DNA from: a virus | Reading direction: 5' to 3' (one strand) | Length of the DNA stretch: 37,323 bases | IMG/VR virus record: IMGVR_UViG_3300020146_000003 | Span: 1-37,323 of that record | Shown here: piece after piece, positions 7,153-14,331 of the stretch | How positions within the stretch are numbered: the stretch's first letter is position 1 | Layout of the letters: each line of letters opens with the position of its first letter | Translations under genes and position numbers: made by a program | The notes under the pieces: generated by a model | What the model was told of the DNA's origin: nothing | The model's database searches: none | The model's input: the letters and a program-made list of their open reading frames with translations, nothing else

Positions 7153-7336
7153 AGACCTTCTGAGACACAACCTAGGTGTCAGCGAAGCAGCGGACGCCGT
7201 TCGAAGGGCTGCAGAGTACAGAGCCAGCATCGTGTGGTCATGCATCGACCCGACTGAGCAGGCCCCTCTGTGGTGGGTTAAGGGGTACGAAACCCTGGAG
7301 CAAGCCATACAGGAACACTGGAGGGATCACCTATGA
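7136..7336 (+). CDS. hypothetical protein, 66 aa
   Basis: A small protein of mixed charge. The N-terminal half is helical (EDLLRHNLGVSEAADAVRRAAEYRASI) and is followed by WSCIDPTEQAPLWWVKGYETLEQAIQEHW. No recognised domain. It overlaps the upstream gene by 17 nt and shares ATGA (7333-7336) with the downstream gene, so it belongs to the same transcript. A role cannot be assigned from sequence. Confidence 0.5.
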   Translation: MPSAPEDLLRHNLGVSEAADAVRRAAEYRASIVWSCIDPTEQAPLWWVKGYETLEQAIQEHWRDHL

Positions 7337-7761
7337 CACAAGGCATTACTATGACGACCATCCTTGCGGACGACTACCGCAATGACTTCAAGGAGGCCAT
7401 GAACCCCAAGCGGATGACCCTCAACCCGGCGCCTCTAGCGCTGAAGCTGATTGAGGAGGCCATCGAGGCGGCCCTCGCTGCCGGCATCAAACTAGAGCAG
7501 GTCGAAGCTGCCTGCCAGATCTTCGTCGGGCGGGAGAAGCTTCGGCTTGATCCGACTAAGGACGGCATCTTTAACTACAAGGCTGCCCGCGATGAGCTGG
7601 CCGACTGCGACATCGTCCACCGCACGATGCGAGGACTACTCGGCATCAGCGACGGCCTCCTAGGGGAGTCGGTGATCGAGAAGCGCCTGGTGAACCGCAA
7701 CCGCCTCTGGCGCGTCAACGAGTTCGGAACCCTCTCCAACATGGGCCTCAAGGATGGTTAG
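7333..7761 (+). CDS. MazG-like all-alpha NTP pyrophosphohydrolase candidate
   Basis: A 142-aa helical protein with the metal-binding signature of all-alpha NTP pyrophosphatases: EEAIE (E41, E42, E45) and, 43 residues later, ELAD (E88, D91). Members hydrolyse (d)NTPs to the monophosphate and pyrophosphate; phage versions are thought to clear unwanted nucleotides or lower ppGpp. Here it sits among nucleotide genes (folE before, thyX-like after), so cleaning or reshaping the dNTP pool for a phage with modified bases is a reasonable inference. The gap between the two halves of the motif is longer than usual, so this is a candidate only. GGAGG stands before the ATG. Confidence 0.6.
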   Translation: MTQGITMTTILADDYRNDFKEAMNPKRMTLNPAPLALKLIEEAIEAALAAGIKLEQVEAACQIFVGREKLRLDPTKDGIFNYKAARDELADCDIVHRTMRGLLGISDGLLGESVIEKRLVNRNRLWRVNEFGTLSNMGLKDG

Positions 7762-7846
7762 CCGATGGTATTACTGGGCCCTAGCCGGTGCTGTATGCGG
7801 CATCACACAGGCCATCATGACGGATATCCTCCACCGGCTCTTCTAG
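7754..7846 (+). CDS. 30-aa single-pass membrane protein
   Basis: A short ORF beginning MVSRWYYWALAGAVCGITQ and ending AIMTDILHRLF: one hydrophobic helix flanked by charged residues. It overlaps the preceding gene by 8 nt, and its stop ends 12 nt before the next start. The ribosome binding site (AAGG touching the ATG) is poor, so translation would depend on coupling. It is plausible because it fills the only gap between two genes and resembles the other tiny membrane proteins of this arm. Confidence 0.35.
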   Translation: MVSRWYYWALAGAVCGITQAIMTDILHRLF

Positions 7847-7858
7847 GAGACTGATACC

Positions 7859-8860
7859 ATGCCGGAGTATTCTGCCCAGATCATCAAGGACTCAGTCAGC
7901 CCTGATGGGTACCGACTGACTACAATGCGCCTGCGCTACTGGCGCGCCATCCATGACGAGTTGATGACGCACCGAGTGTTCACCCGAAATGCCAGCTCGT
8001 CTCGCGCCGTCCCTGTGGTCAAGATGATTGAGGAGGCGCAGCGCGACGACTTGCGTGCCGGCCCAATCGAATGGCACAAGGATCAGAAGGGCATGCAAGG
8101 CACCATCCCGCTGATTGGTGCCGAGGTAGACGAGGCTAAGCGGCAGTGGCGCCTCGCTGCCTGCGATGCAGCCTCTCGAGCCTCGTTCATGGTGAATCGG
8201 GGGCTGGGGCATAAGCAGACGATCAACCGCCTCCTGATGCCCTTCACCCACATTAACGTCCTGGTAACGTCAACCGACTGGCAGAACTTCTTCGGGCTCC
8301 GACTAGATTCGGGGGCTGCTCCTGAGATGCGACTGCTGGCGCAGAACATGTGGAAGGCCTACATCAGCTCCTCCCCCAAGCTGCTCCAGCCTGGGCAGTG
8401 GCACTTACCGTTCCTGGATGATGAGGATCTTAGCCCTCTGATGGATGCCCTCGGAGGGCTTCGGCAGGAGAGGCTCCCGACGGGAGCTGACTTCATGGAG
8501 CTATGCAAGAAGGTCTCTACGGCTCGCAATGCGAGAGTCTCGTACACGTCATTCGAGACGGGACAGCGATCTGAGCCCGCGGCGGATATCGGCCTGCATG
8601 ATCGCCTCGTCGGCTCACGGCCCTTGCATGCCTCACCGGCAGAGCACTGCGCCACCCCTGACAGTAAGGAGTGGGACCCTGAGATTGGCTCGATGTGGGA
8701 GCATCGTCAGGAATGGGGTAACTTCTACGGCTGGAGGCAGTACCGCAAGGCGCTCCCAGGGGAGAATGCCGCGGCGCTTCCGCCGGAGTATGAACAGGAA
8801 CTCGAGGAGTACATCCACAAGGAAGAGCAGCGTCTCGGGTTCCGCCTGCGCCTACGTTAG
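7859..8860 (+). CDS. thyX: ThyX-like flavin-dependent thymidylate synthase
   Basis: A 333-aa protein related to ThyX, which methylates dUMP using methylene-tetrahydrofolate, FAD and NADPH. The signature RHRxxSxxxxSxR appears as THRVFTRNASSSR (37-49): H38, R39, S47 and R49 are kept, while the first Arg is Thr and the first Ser is Thr. A second conserved block, NFFGLRLDSGAAPEMR, matches the ThyX region near the active-site arginine. It is longer than bacterial ThyX (about 220-250 aa), with an extra C-terminal 100 residues. AGGAGA at 7844-7849 supports the start. The changed motif leaves open that it acts on another pyrimidine. Its neighbours on both sides concern nucleotide synthesis and base replacement. 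Confidence 0.72.
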   Translation: MPEYSAQIIKDSVSPDGYRLTTMRLRYWRAIHDELMTHRVFTRNASSSRAVPVVKMIEEAQRDDLRAGPIEWHKDQKGMQGTIPLIGAEVDEAKRQWRLAACDAASRASFMVNRGLGHKQTINRLLMPFTHINVLVTSTDWQNFFGLRLDSGAAPEMRLLAQNMWKAYISSSPKLLQPGQWHLPFLDDEDLSPLMDALGGLRQERLPTGADFMELCKKVSTARNARVSYTSFETGQRSEPAADIGLHDRLVGSRPLHASPAEHCATPDSKEWDPEIGSMWEHRQEWGNFYGWRQYRKALPGENAAALPPEYEQELEEYIHKEEQRLGFRLRLR

Positions 8861-8913
8861 TGCGAGTGCAAGTGCAGTCTGGTTTGGATTGGTTAACATG
8901 GAGGGCCGATAAC

Positions 8914-9699
8914 ATGGGGAAGTATGCACCGGTAGCGCCGTACCCACTGCTCAAGGATCTGGCCAGCAGGCAAGCCCTAGAGCGGTATCACTTGCTGCTC
9001 GCCCATGAGGTGGCAGCTCACCCGTACGAGTACAACTCGGTCATCCCGGGGGACTCGTTCATCATCATGGACAACTCAGTCGTCGAGCTCGGAGCGCCAG
9101 TGAGCTGGGACATTATGTCTAGAGCCATTAGGACCTTCGAGGCCTGCCAGATGGCTGTCGTCCTTCCCGACGTCATGCTAGACAGTGCGCAGACTGTCGC
9201 TATGTCTCGACAGGCAGCGAACATCTGGATGCTCCCTCCGAACAGCTGCTACATGGCAGTCCCTCAAGGCCGCACGTTTGATGAGGTCGTCAACTGTGCT
9301 CGAGCACTTGCGGGGATCCCTGGCGTAGGGTATCTTGCAGTGCCCAAGTGCGTCGGAGACCTCGTCGGAGGCCGATCGCAGCTGGTGGAGGCTCTCTCCA
9401 ACATCCAGCTGCCGATCCCGATCCCGGGAGCTCATATCCATCTGCTCGGCTTCACCGACAACCTTGAAGACGACATGCGCTGCTGCCGCATGGATGCGGT
9501 GATGGGCATCGACTCGGCGGTCCCTATCCGTATGGGTATGGCTGGACACTACATGCACCTGGAGATGAAGGGTGACTACGCAGGTAGGCGCGGAACCTTC
9601 TGGCAGGACTACTCAGCCCCAACCTCCAGGCTGACCCGCCAGGCGCTGCAGAACGTCCACATGATTCGTACGTGGGCGTCACGCACCTACGGCCTGTAA
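8914..9699 (+). CDS. dpdA: DpdA-like DNA 7-deazaguanine transglycosylase (TGT fold)
   Basis: A 261-aa protein whose motif order matches tRNA-guanine transglycosylase and its phage relative DpdA, which replaces guanine in DNA with preQ0 or a derivative. Visible are FIIMDNSVVELG (D53, the general-acid position), LPDVMLD (85-90, like the TGT DxMxxxD strand), VPQG (116-119, like TGT VQGG), HLLG (176-179) and GIDSAVPIR (198-206), where D200 aligns with the TGT nucleophile Asp in FDCVxPTR. I chose the ATG at 8914, which has GGAGGG at 8900-8905; the frame is open 54 nt further up. There is no zinc-site cluster of three Cys and one His like that of tRNA TGTs, which fits the shorter phage DpdA. With queC-D-E and folE it completes a base-replacement pathway. 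Confidence 0.78.
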   Translation: MGKYAPVAPYPLLKDLASRQALERYHLLLAHEVAAHPYEYNSVIPGDSFIIMDNSVVELGAPVSWDIMSRAIRTFEACQMAVVLPDVMLDSAQTVAMSRQAANIWMLPPNSCYMAVPQGRTFDEVVNCARALAGIPGVGYLAVPKCVGDLVGGRSQLVEALSNIQLPIPIPGAHIHLLGFTDNLEDDMRCCRMDAVMGIDSAVPIRMGMAGHYMHLEMKGDYAGRRGTFWQDYSAPTSRLTRQALQNVHMIRTWASRTYGL

Positions 9700-9742
9700 C
9701 AACACACTACCACCTGGCGCCCCGACGAAAGGCCGCTGACCA

Positions 9743-12400
9743 ATGCCTGTCACCGATGTAGTCGTCCAGAATGCCGTAGCTCCTGAGCAGCCGAAGATTA
9801 TCCTCGCAGGGCCGAAGCCGAACCACCCCTCGGTGATAGGCAAGTGCGAAGGATGTCCTTACGGTGGGGGGAGATGCGGGTCGAGAGGGAATCCTGCAGC
9901 TCCTATCGTATTCATTGCAGAGGCTCCGGGAGCACAGGAGATTAGGTGGAAGCTGCCACTCGTCGGGCCGTCAGGTAAACTGTTCTGGGGTACCTTCCCC
10001 AAGAGCCTCAGGGAGTGGGGAATCTCGCCAGAGGATGATGTACTGATCCTGAATGCTGTTCAGTGCTTACCTCCCCGAGTCAAGAACGACGCAGCTAAGA
10101 CTACCGCAGCCATCTCCAAGGGAGCCACAATCTGCCGTCCGCGCCTGTTGCAGCAGCTACAGGAACACCCTAGGAAGCTGATTGTAGCAATGGGGAATCA
10201 CGCCACGCGCTCAACTCTGGGACTGGCGGACTCCAAGATTACTCAGATCCGTGGGCAGCTGATACCTTCCCCGCTGGCCGAGATTGGCGTAATCCCCGTA
10301 CTGCATCCTGCGGCGCTGCTTCGGGGCACAGGTAACTACAGGCAGTTCAAAGAGGACCTAGCCTACGCATTCGACCTCCTGAGGGGACTGCCGCCCAAGA
10401 AGCCGATCGAGTCTCGCTGGCAGATCCTAGACAGCGAGGGTATGATCGCCTACGCAGTGAACAACGTCCTGCTTCACCGTAAGGAGATTGCCTGTGATAC
10501 AGAGACTGGTGGATTTGATCCTCTCCTTCATGAGCTGCTCTGCCTCACCATGTGTGCCGATCCTGAACATGTATATGTGATTCCAGGGCCGCTAATCGCC
10601 AAGAGCGCCTCTCTCCGGAAGCTGTTCTCCCGCGAGGACATTCGCTTCACCTGGCAGAACGGCAAGTTCGACATGCGCTTCATGCGGCGCGACGTAGGAG
10701 AGATGTGCCGAGTAGACGATGACACTATGCTCATGTCGTATGCTCTGGACGAGCAGGGAGGCATTCACGACCTTGAACAGATTGCCGGCGACCTGATCGG
10801 AGCACCGGATTACAAGCATATGTTGAAGCCATACCTACCGAACAAGCAGACTTCGTACCGCGTAATCCCTAAGCCTGTCCTGTATCACTACGCGGCACTT
10901 GACACGACTAATACGCGGCAGATAGCCCAGATAATGCTACGCCGCATCATGGATGACAAGCATACTAGTAAGGCCTACCGCAGGGTGCTTATACCCGCAT
11001 CAGAGTTCCTGTACTGGATTGAGAAGTACGGCATCCGGGTTGATACCAAGAAGCTGGATAAGCTCCACCTGGAGTACATGGGTAATGCAGATCTGGTTAA
11101 GCAGGGGAAGATCCCCCCTGAGGAACTGGTAGTAGGTGAGATCCCGGAGGCCCTAGCTAAGGTGCAGGAGGCAGTCCGCGCTATGGGGGTCAACCAGGAG
11201 ATCAATCCTGGTTCGTGGCAGCAGGTAGCCTATATCCTGTGGGATGTCCTGAAGCTCAAGTCGCCTTGGGGACTAGGCAACAGATCGACCGACAAGTTCG
11301 TCCTAGAACGTATTCCGCAAGTACCCTTTGTCAAGGCGCTTCGTGACTACCGCAAGGCCGCCAAGGCTTATGCAACGTATGTCAAGGGGATCCGCAATGC
11401 AATACGCATTGATGGCCGTATTCATGCTACATATAAGATCCACGGTACCCGTACCGGCCGGCTATCTTCGGCAGAGCCTAACATGCAGAACATTCCGCGC
11501 GGTCCTAGGATCCGTGGGGTATTCTGGGCTGGGCCCGGTAGAGTATTCATCAAGGTGGATCTTAACCAGGCTGAACTCCGCTCGCTGGCTCTCCTCTCGG
11601 ATGACCCCTTCCTCAAGCCGCTCTACATTGAAGGGATTCGTTCTCTGCATGACGAAGCTGCCAAAGACGCATACCCGGCCTATGACAAGACCAAGAAGAA
11701 AACGGAGCCGCATGAGTCGTGGCTGATGCGGGCGAAGGCGGTGAACTTTGGTATCGTATACGGGCGAGAGGCTGCGAGCATTGCAGAGGAGTTCGGCATC
11801 CCTCTGGCTGAGGCCCAGCATATCATCGACCGGTGGTTCATCAGATCACCTGGGGCTAAGGCATTCATCGACGAGTGTAGGCAGGCACCTCTGAACAACC
11901 AGACCCTGATTACGCCGTTCGGCAGGAAGAAGCGACATCACGTTGTCACCGTCGAGAACCTCCATGCTCTCCAGAACGAGGCTAGCAATTTCCCTCATCA
12001 GTCCATTGCCTCTGATATTTGCCTCCTGGGGGCGGCAAAAGCCAGACCCATCCTCAGACCTTTTGACATACATCCTGTTAACGTTGTGCATGATGAAGCT
12101 ATGTTCGAATGCCCCGACCACGTGGAGCTCATCTCCTGGGCGAAGTTCGTCATCGAGCGCTGCATGGAGTCTATCCCCATCGAGTGGGGGCTCACCGGAG
12201 TGCCGTTCAAGGCAGAGGGCGACGTTGGAGAATACTGGGCTGTATACCGAGACTCCAAGGAGCACCCCTATGACTACACTCCCCCCGACCCCTCCAACCC
12301 ACTTGCGCCTCCTGAATGGCTCAGAAGGTTCCTGCATGAGTCCCCCAACTATCCCACCCCCGAGTTTGCGAGACCGCACCAGGAAGTATTGGCTGGTTAG
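9743..12400 (+). CDS. DNA polymerase: uracil-DNA glycosylase domain + 3'-5' exonuclease + family A polymerase
   Basis: An 885-aa replicative polymerase with three parts. Residues about 30-215 are a family-4-like uracil-DNA glycosylase: CEGC (35, 38), NAVQC (108) and C131 give the four Fe-S cysteines, with AEAPG (59-63) and LHPA (187-190) as active-site motifs. Residues about 245-405 are a 3'-5' exonuclease: DTET (252-255), NGKFD (306-310) and YAALD (383-387). The C-terminal part is family A: motif A VDLNQAE (D606), motif B RAKAVNFGIVYG (K665, F669, Y673) and motif C VHDE (D784, E785). The arginine that precedes motif B lysine by four residues in E. coli Pol I is Leu here, with Arg at 663 instead. 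There is no 5'-3' exonuclease domain. The phage SPO1 polymerase is a known case of a UDG-like domain joined to Pol A. Confidence 0.95.
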   Translation: MPVTDVVVQNAVAPEQPKIILAGPKPNHPSVIGKCEGCPYGGGRCGSRGNPAAPIVFIAEAPGAQEIRWKLPLVGPSGKLFWGTFPKSLREWGISPEDDVLILNAVQCLPPRVKNDAAKTTAAISKGATICRPRLLQQLQEHPRKLIVAMGNHATRSTLGLADSKITQIRGQLIPSPLAEIGVIPVLHPAALLRGTGNYRQFKEDLAYAFDLLRGLPPKKPIESRWQILDSEGMIAYAVNNVLLHRKEIACDTETGGFDPLLHELLCLTMCADPEHVYVIPGPLIAKSASLRKLFSREDIRFTWQNGKFDMRFMRRDVGEMCRVDDDTMLMSYALDEQGGIHDLEQIAGDLIGAPDYKHMLKPYLPNKQTSYRVIPKPVLYHYAALDTTNTRQIAQIMLRRIMDDKHTSKAYRRVLIPASEFLYWIEKYGIRVDTKKLDKLHLEYMGNADLVKQGKIPPEELVVGEIPEALAKVQEAVRAMGVNQEINPGSWQQVAYILWDVLKLKSPWGLGNRSTDKFVLERIPQVPFVKALRDYRKAAKAYATYVKGIRNAIRIDGRIHATYKIHGTRTGRLSSAEPNMQNIPRGPRIRGVFWAGPGRVFIKVDLNQAELRSLALLSDDPFLKPLYIEGIRSLHDEAAKDAYPAYDKTKKKTEPHESWLMRAKAVNFGIVYGREAASIAEEFGIPLAEAQHIIDRWFIRSPGAKAFIDECRQAPLNNQTLITPFGRKKRHHVVTVENLHALQNEASNFPHQSIASDICLLGAAKARPILRPFDIHPVNVVHDEAMFECPDHVELISWAKFVIERCMESIPIEWGLTGVPFKAEGDVGEYWAVYRDSKEHPYDYTPPDPSNPLAPPEWLRRFLHESPNYPTPEFARPHQEVLAG

Positions 12401-12551
12401 CCTAGCCTGGAACAATAGACGTCAGGCGCCTGATCTGACTGTGGAGAAGGCTCTAGACCTGCTCCGCGACGCCATGGGAGATGACAAGCTAGGCGACTTG
12501 GTAGCTAGACTGCGTAACCAGGTAATCATCCTGAAGAGGAAGGGCAAGTAA
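12393..12551 (+). CDS. small helical protein, start uncertain
   Basis: An open frame that ends in TAATG, overlapping the next start. Its last 40 residues (APDLTVEKALDLLRDAMG, then DDKLGDLVARLRNQVIILKRKGK) look like a real two-helix protein and cover a stretch with no other gene. No good ATG exists. A CTG at 12393 has AGGAAG at 12381-12386 six nt before it (52 aa), and a GTG at 12441 is an alternative (36 aa). The function is unknown. Confidence 0.4.
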   Translation: MVSLAWNNRRQAPDLTVEKALDLLRDAMGDDKLGDLVARLRNQVIILKRKGK

Positions 12552-12814
12552 TGGCAAATGTAATCGGCAACCACAAGTGCGGCAACTGCTTCTGGGGTAA
12601 GGTGCAGCCTGGGAGTGTCCCAGGGCAGACTCCTGACATGTCTCAGCGGCTCTGCAAGCGCAACCCCCCGCAGAAGACTACTGTGTTGATTCCGTCTCCG
12701 AAGCCGCCTGGGTTTCAGCTGGTGGACTCTCATGGCTGGCCTACCGTCAAGGCGACGGACGAGGCCTGCGGCGAGTACAAGGACTCCCGCCAGAATTCTC
12801 TGGCGGCAACCTGA
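12551..12814 (+). CDS. cysteine-rich small protein, probable zinc ribbon
   Basis: An 87-aa protein with CGNC near the N-terminus, an isolated LCKRNPP in the middle, and a WPTVKATDEACGEY end. The four cysteines (CxxC, C, C) could bind one metal ion. The pattern CxxC, then C-R-x-P-P, then WPxV and CGEY recurs in many phage and bacterial small proteins, but no function is known to me. The start is fixed by the TAATG overlap with the upstream frame and by GAGGAAGGG upstream. Confidence 0.7.
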   Translation: MANVIGNHKCGNCFWGKVQPGSVPGQTPDMSQRLCKRNPPQKTTVLIPSPKPPGFQLVDSHGWPTVKATDEACGEYKDSRQNSLAAT

Positions 12815-12829
12815 GGAGCTAACCTGCCT

Positions 12830-13357
12830 ATGAAGATCTACCTTGCAACCAGCTGGAAGAACCCGTACTACCCTCGGGTACTCCAGGAGCTGAGGAGCCT
12901 TGGCCATGAGGTCTACGACTTCCGCGACCCGGAATATGCCTTCAAGTGGGACCAGGTCGGATTATCTGAACAGCGTCCGCTCCCACTGTCGGAGTACATC
13001 CGCGGCCTTGAACATCCTCGCGCTCGCAAAGGCTTCAAGCGAGACATGGATGCTGTTCGCTGGTGCGATGCCGTGGTGGTGCTTCTTCCTAGCGGGCGCT
13101 CGGCCCACATGGAGTTCGCCTGGTGCATCGGCGCAGGCAAGCCCGGCGTTATCTTCTGCCCGCAGACGTCGATCGGAGCCCTTGCTGAAGTCCCGGCGAT
13201 CGACGACCCGGACCTGATGTACTGCATGGCCGGTGAGCCGCGGGATATCTTCGTCCACACGGCTCTTCAGGCACACGAGCGGCTTACGTGGGCTCTGCTG
13301 AGCAAGGAAGGTACGGAGGCTCATGAGAGCCTCCGTACTCGCCCTGGAGTTGACTAG
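12830..13357 (+). CDS. nucleoside 2-deoxyribosyltransferase-like protein
   Basis: A 175-aa Rossmann-like protein. The N-terminal strand MKIYLATSWKN and the later WCDAVVVLLPSGRSAHMEFAW (79-98, catalytic-type Glu at E95) fit the nucleoside 2-deoxyribosyltransferase / dNMP N-glycosidase superfamily. Such enzymes break or exchange the N-glycosidic bond of deoxynucleosides. In this genome it could recycle or remove deoxynucleotides alongside the MazG-like and ThyX-like proteins; the exact substrate cannot be read. GAGGAG at 12813-12818 is the ribosome binding site, with long (11-nt) spacing. It is the last + strand gene. Its stop shares CTAG with the stop of the convergent endolysin gene, and its 3' end contains a perfect 12-bp hairpin. 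Confidence 0.68.
   Translation: MKIYLATSWKNPYYPRVLQELRSLGHEVYDFRDPEYAFKWDQVGLSEQRPLPLSEYIRGLEHPRARKGFKRDMDAVRWCDAVVVLLPSGRSAHMEFAWCIGAGKPGVIFCPQTSIGALAEVPAIDDPDLMYCMAGEPRDIFVHTALQAHERLTWALLSKEGTEAHESLRTRPGVD
13311..13338. terminator. 12-bp perfect hairpin at the convergence of the two arms
   Basis: GTACGGAGGCTC at 13311-13322 is followed by the loop ATGA and its exact reverse complement at 13327-13338. It lies inside the last codons of the + strand gene and 17 nt from where the convergent - strand endolysin ends. The position suits a bidirectional terminator between converging transcripts. No T run follows on either strand, so termination may be inefficient or may need a factor. Confidence 0.6.
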
Positions 13358-13716
13358 TTCTTGACGCCAAGGGCTGCTCGAGCGGAAGCGAAGTACTTCT
13401 CCCGTTCGGGCAGCCCATTGAGGCCACCGTTGATCCTTCGGGTGGTCGCTTGAAGATCGCCCTTGCAGTCCGAGAGCTTGCGCTCCTTCCAGAACCAGGC
13501 TGCTGAGAGCGCGGCATTCACCGGCTCCAGAAGCAAGTCTGGATCCTCGACGAGATCTAGCTTGAGCGCCTCGCCGCACTTCTTGTAGTTCGCCTTACCT
13601 GTGAGTTGGAAGATACCGCGACCTCGATACTTCCAGCCGTCACCGGGCTGATCGTTGCCCAGATCTTCCCTGAAGCCGTAGACGAAGTTGGCGATCTCTA
13701 CCGGCTTCCGCTGCAC
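13354..13716 (-). CDS. GH19-type endolysin, C-terminal part (frameshifted)
   Basis: The distal 120 aa of a chitinase-like (GH19) lysozyme that cuts peptidoglycan. RKPVEIANFVYG and GDGWKYRGRGIFQLTG are the standard middle block of phage GH19 endolysins, where substrate-binding residues lie. The natural N-terminal half, including the catalytic HE, is encoded just upstream in another frame (13640-13957), offset by +1. A GTG at 13716 could start this part alone, but it lacks an obvious ribosome binding site and would miss the catalytic Glu. I therefore read the two frames as one gene broken by a frameshift between about 13717 and 13746. A sequencing error, a real mutation or programmed frameshifting are all possible. 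Confidence 0.75.
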   Translation of the reverse strand: MQRKPVEIANFVYGFREDLGNDQPGDGWKYRGRGIFQLTGKANYKKCGEALKLDLVEDPDLLLEPVNAALSAAWFWKERKLSDCKGDLQATTRRINGGLNGLPEREKYFASARAALGVKN

Positions 13717-13957
13717 TCTCCGTCCTGACTCGTGTGGGGAAGGTATTCATCAGCCCCCGCCACGAGTAGTTGAGGTTCTCGACCAGCCTGGAGAGCTCGA
13801 CGGACTCGTGAGCTGCCTGAGCTAAGAACATGGCTTCCAGGAGGGGTTTCCCGTCAATCGCCGCGTAGGCGAAAGCCCGGCTAAGCGGATCAAGCCATCG
13901 ATCCAGATGGGGATTCGATGGCATGACCTGCTTCAGTTGTACGACCGAGAGCGTCAT
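13640..13957 (-). CDS. GH19-type endolysin, N-terminal part (frameshifted)
   Basis: The N-terminal 75-80 residues are a real GH19 endolysin start: LDRWLDPLSRAFAYAAI, then LEAMFLAQAAHES (H50, E51 with the first catalytic Glu) and ENLNYSWRGLMNTFPTR, a block that in relatives runs straight into YAxxPxxIAN. Here that continuation is in the +1 frame, and the last 25 residues of this frame (Arg/Gln-rich) are out-of-frame translation. The start overlaps the previous stop as TGATG. The lysis cassette context (holin and lipoprotein upstream) supports the assignment. Confidence 0.75.
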   Translation of the reverse strand: MTLSVVQLKQVMPSNPHLDRWLDPLSRAFAYAAIDGKPLLEAMFLAQAAHESVELSRLVENLNYSWRGLMNTFPTRVRTESAAEAGRDRQLRLRLQGRSGQRSAR

Positions 13958-14235
13958 CAGTCCTGCTTGTTGGCCTCTGAGGCGTCCCAGTCTTTGCCGA
14001 CCTGAACCGCCTCGTCACGAGTCTTCAGCCAGTCAGCCCGCATCTGCTGGCGCTCTTCCTCGGTCGGCGGGTTCTCCCCAAGGAGACGCTCGAGAGATCG
14101 AGACATAACCGGCAGAGCTGAGATGGCGCCAGCAACAGCAGCTCCGTACGGCGGAGCTATTGCAGACAGTGCAGGAGTGATCACCGAAGAGGCGACCGGG
14201 TTCTCCAGCACGCTTAGTGCGTCACTGATCTTCAT
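13957..14235 (-). CDS. small protein of the lysis region, unknown
   Basis: A 92-aa protein. Residues about 12-45 are hydrophobic and rich in Ala, Gly and Pro (NPVASSVITPALSAIAPPYG, then AAVAGAISALPVM), and the rest is a charged helix (TEEERQQMRADWLKTRDEAV). It could be a membrane-associated partner of the lysis proteins or a small virion protein. No family was recognised. AGGAAGG precedes the ATG. The 53-bp element at 14257-14309 ends 21 nt upstream of the start, and the endolysin follows as TGATG. Confidence 0.6.
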   Translation of the reverse strand: MKISDALSVLENPVASSVITPALSAIAPPYGAAVAGAISALPVMSRSLERLLGENPPTEEERQQMRADWLKTRDEAVQVGKDWDASEANKQD

Positions 14236-14256
14236 GCTGATCCTTCCTTCTACTGT

Positions 14257-14309
14257 AAGACCGTAAACGGCCCGGCGCGTTCAGCGGGCGGTCGGGTCGC
14301 AGTGTTGGT
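14257..14309 (-). repeat. conserved 53-bp element, copy 1
   Basis: This stretch aligns without gaps to 25936-25988 at 41 of 53 positions. The ends are the most conserved: AAGACCGTAAACG at one side and GGTCGCAGTGTTGGT at the other (as read on + strand). Both copies lie just upstream of a late - strand gene, 21-24 nt from its start codon. This copy can fold as GACC / GGTC around GCCCG / CGGGC with a ten-base loop. Function unknown: a late promoter, a processing site or a factor-binding site are candidates. Confidence 0.7.
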
Positions 14310-14331
14310 GGGTTTGATTTGGTCGGACCTC

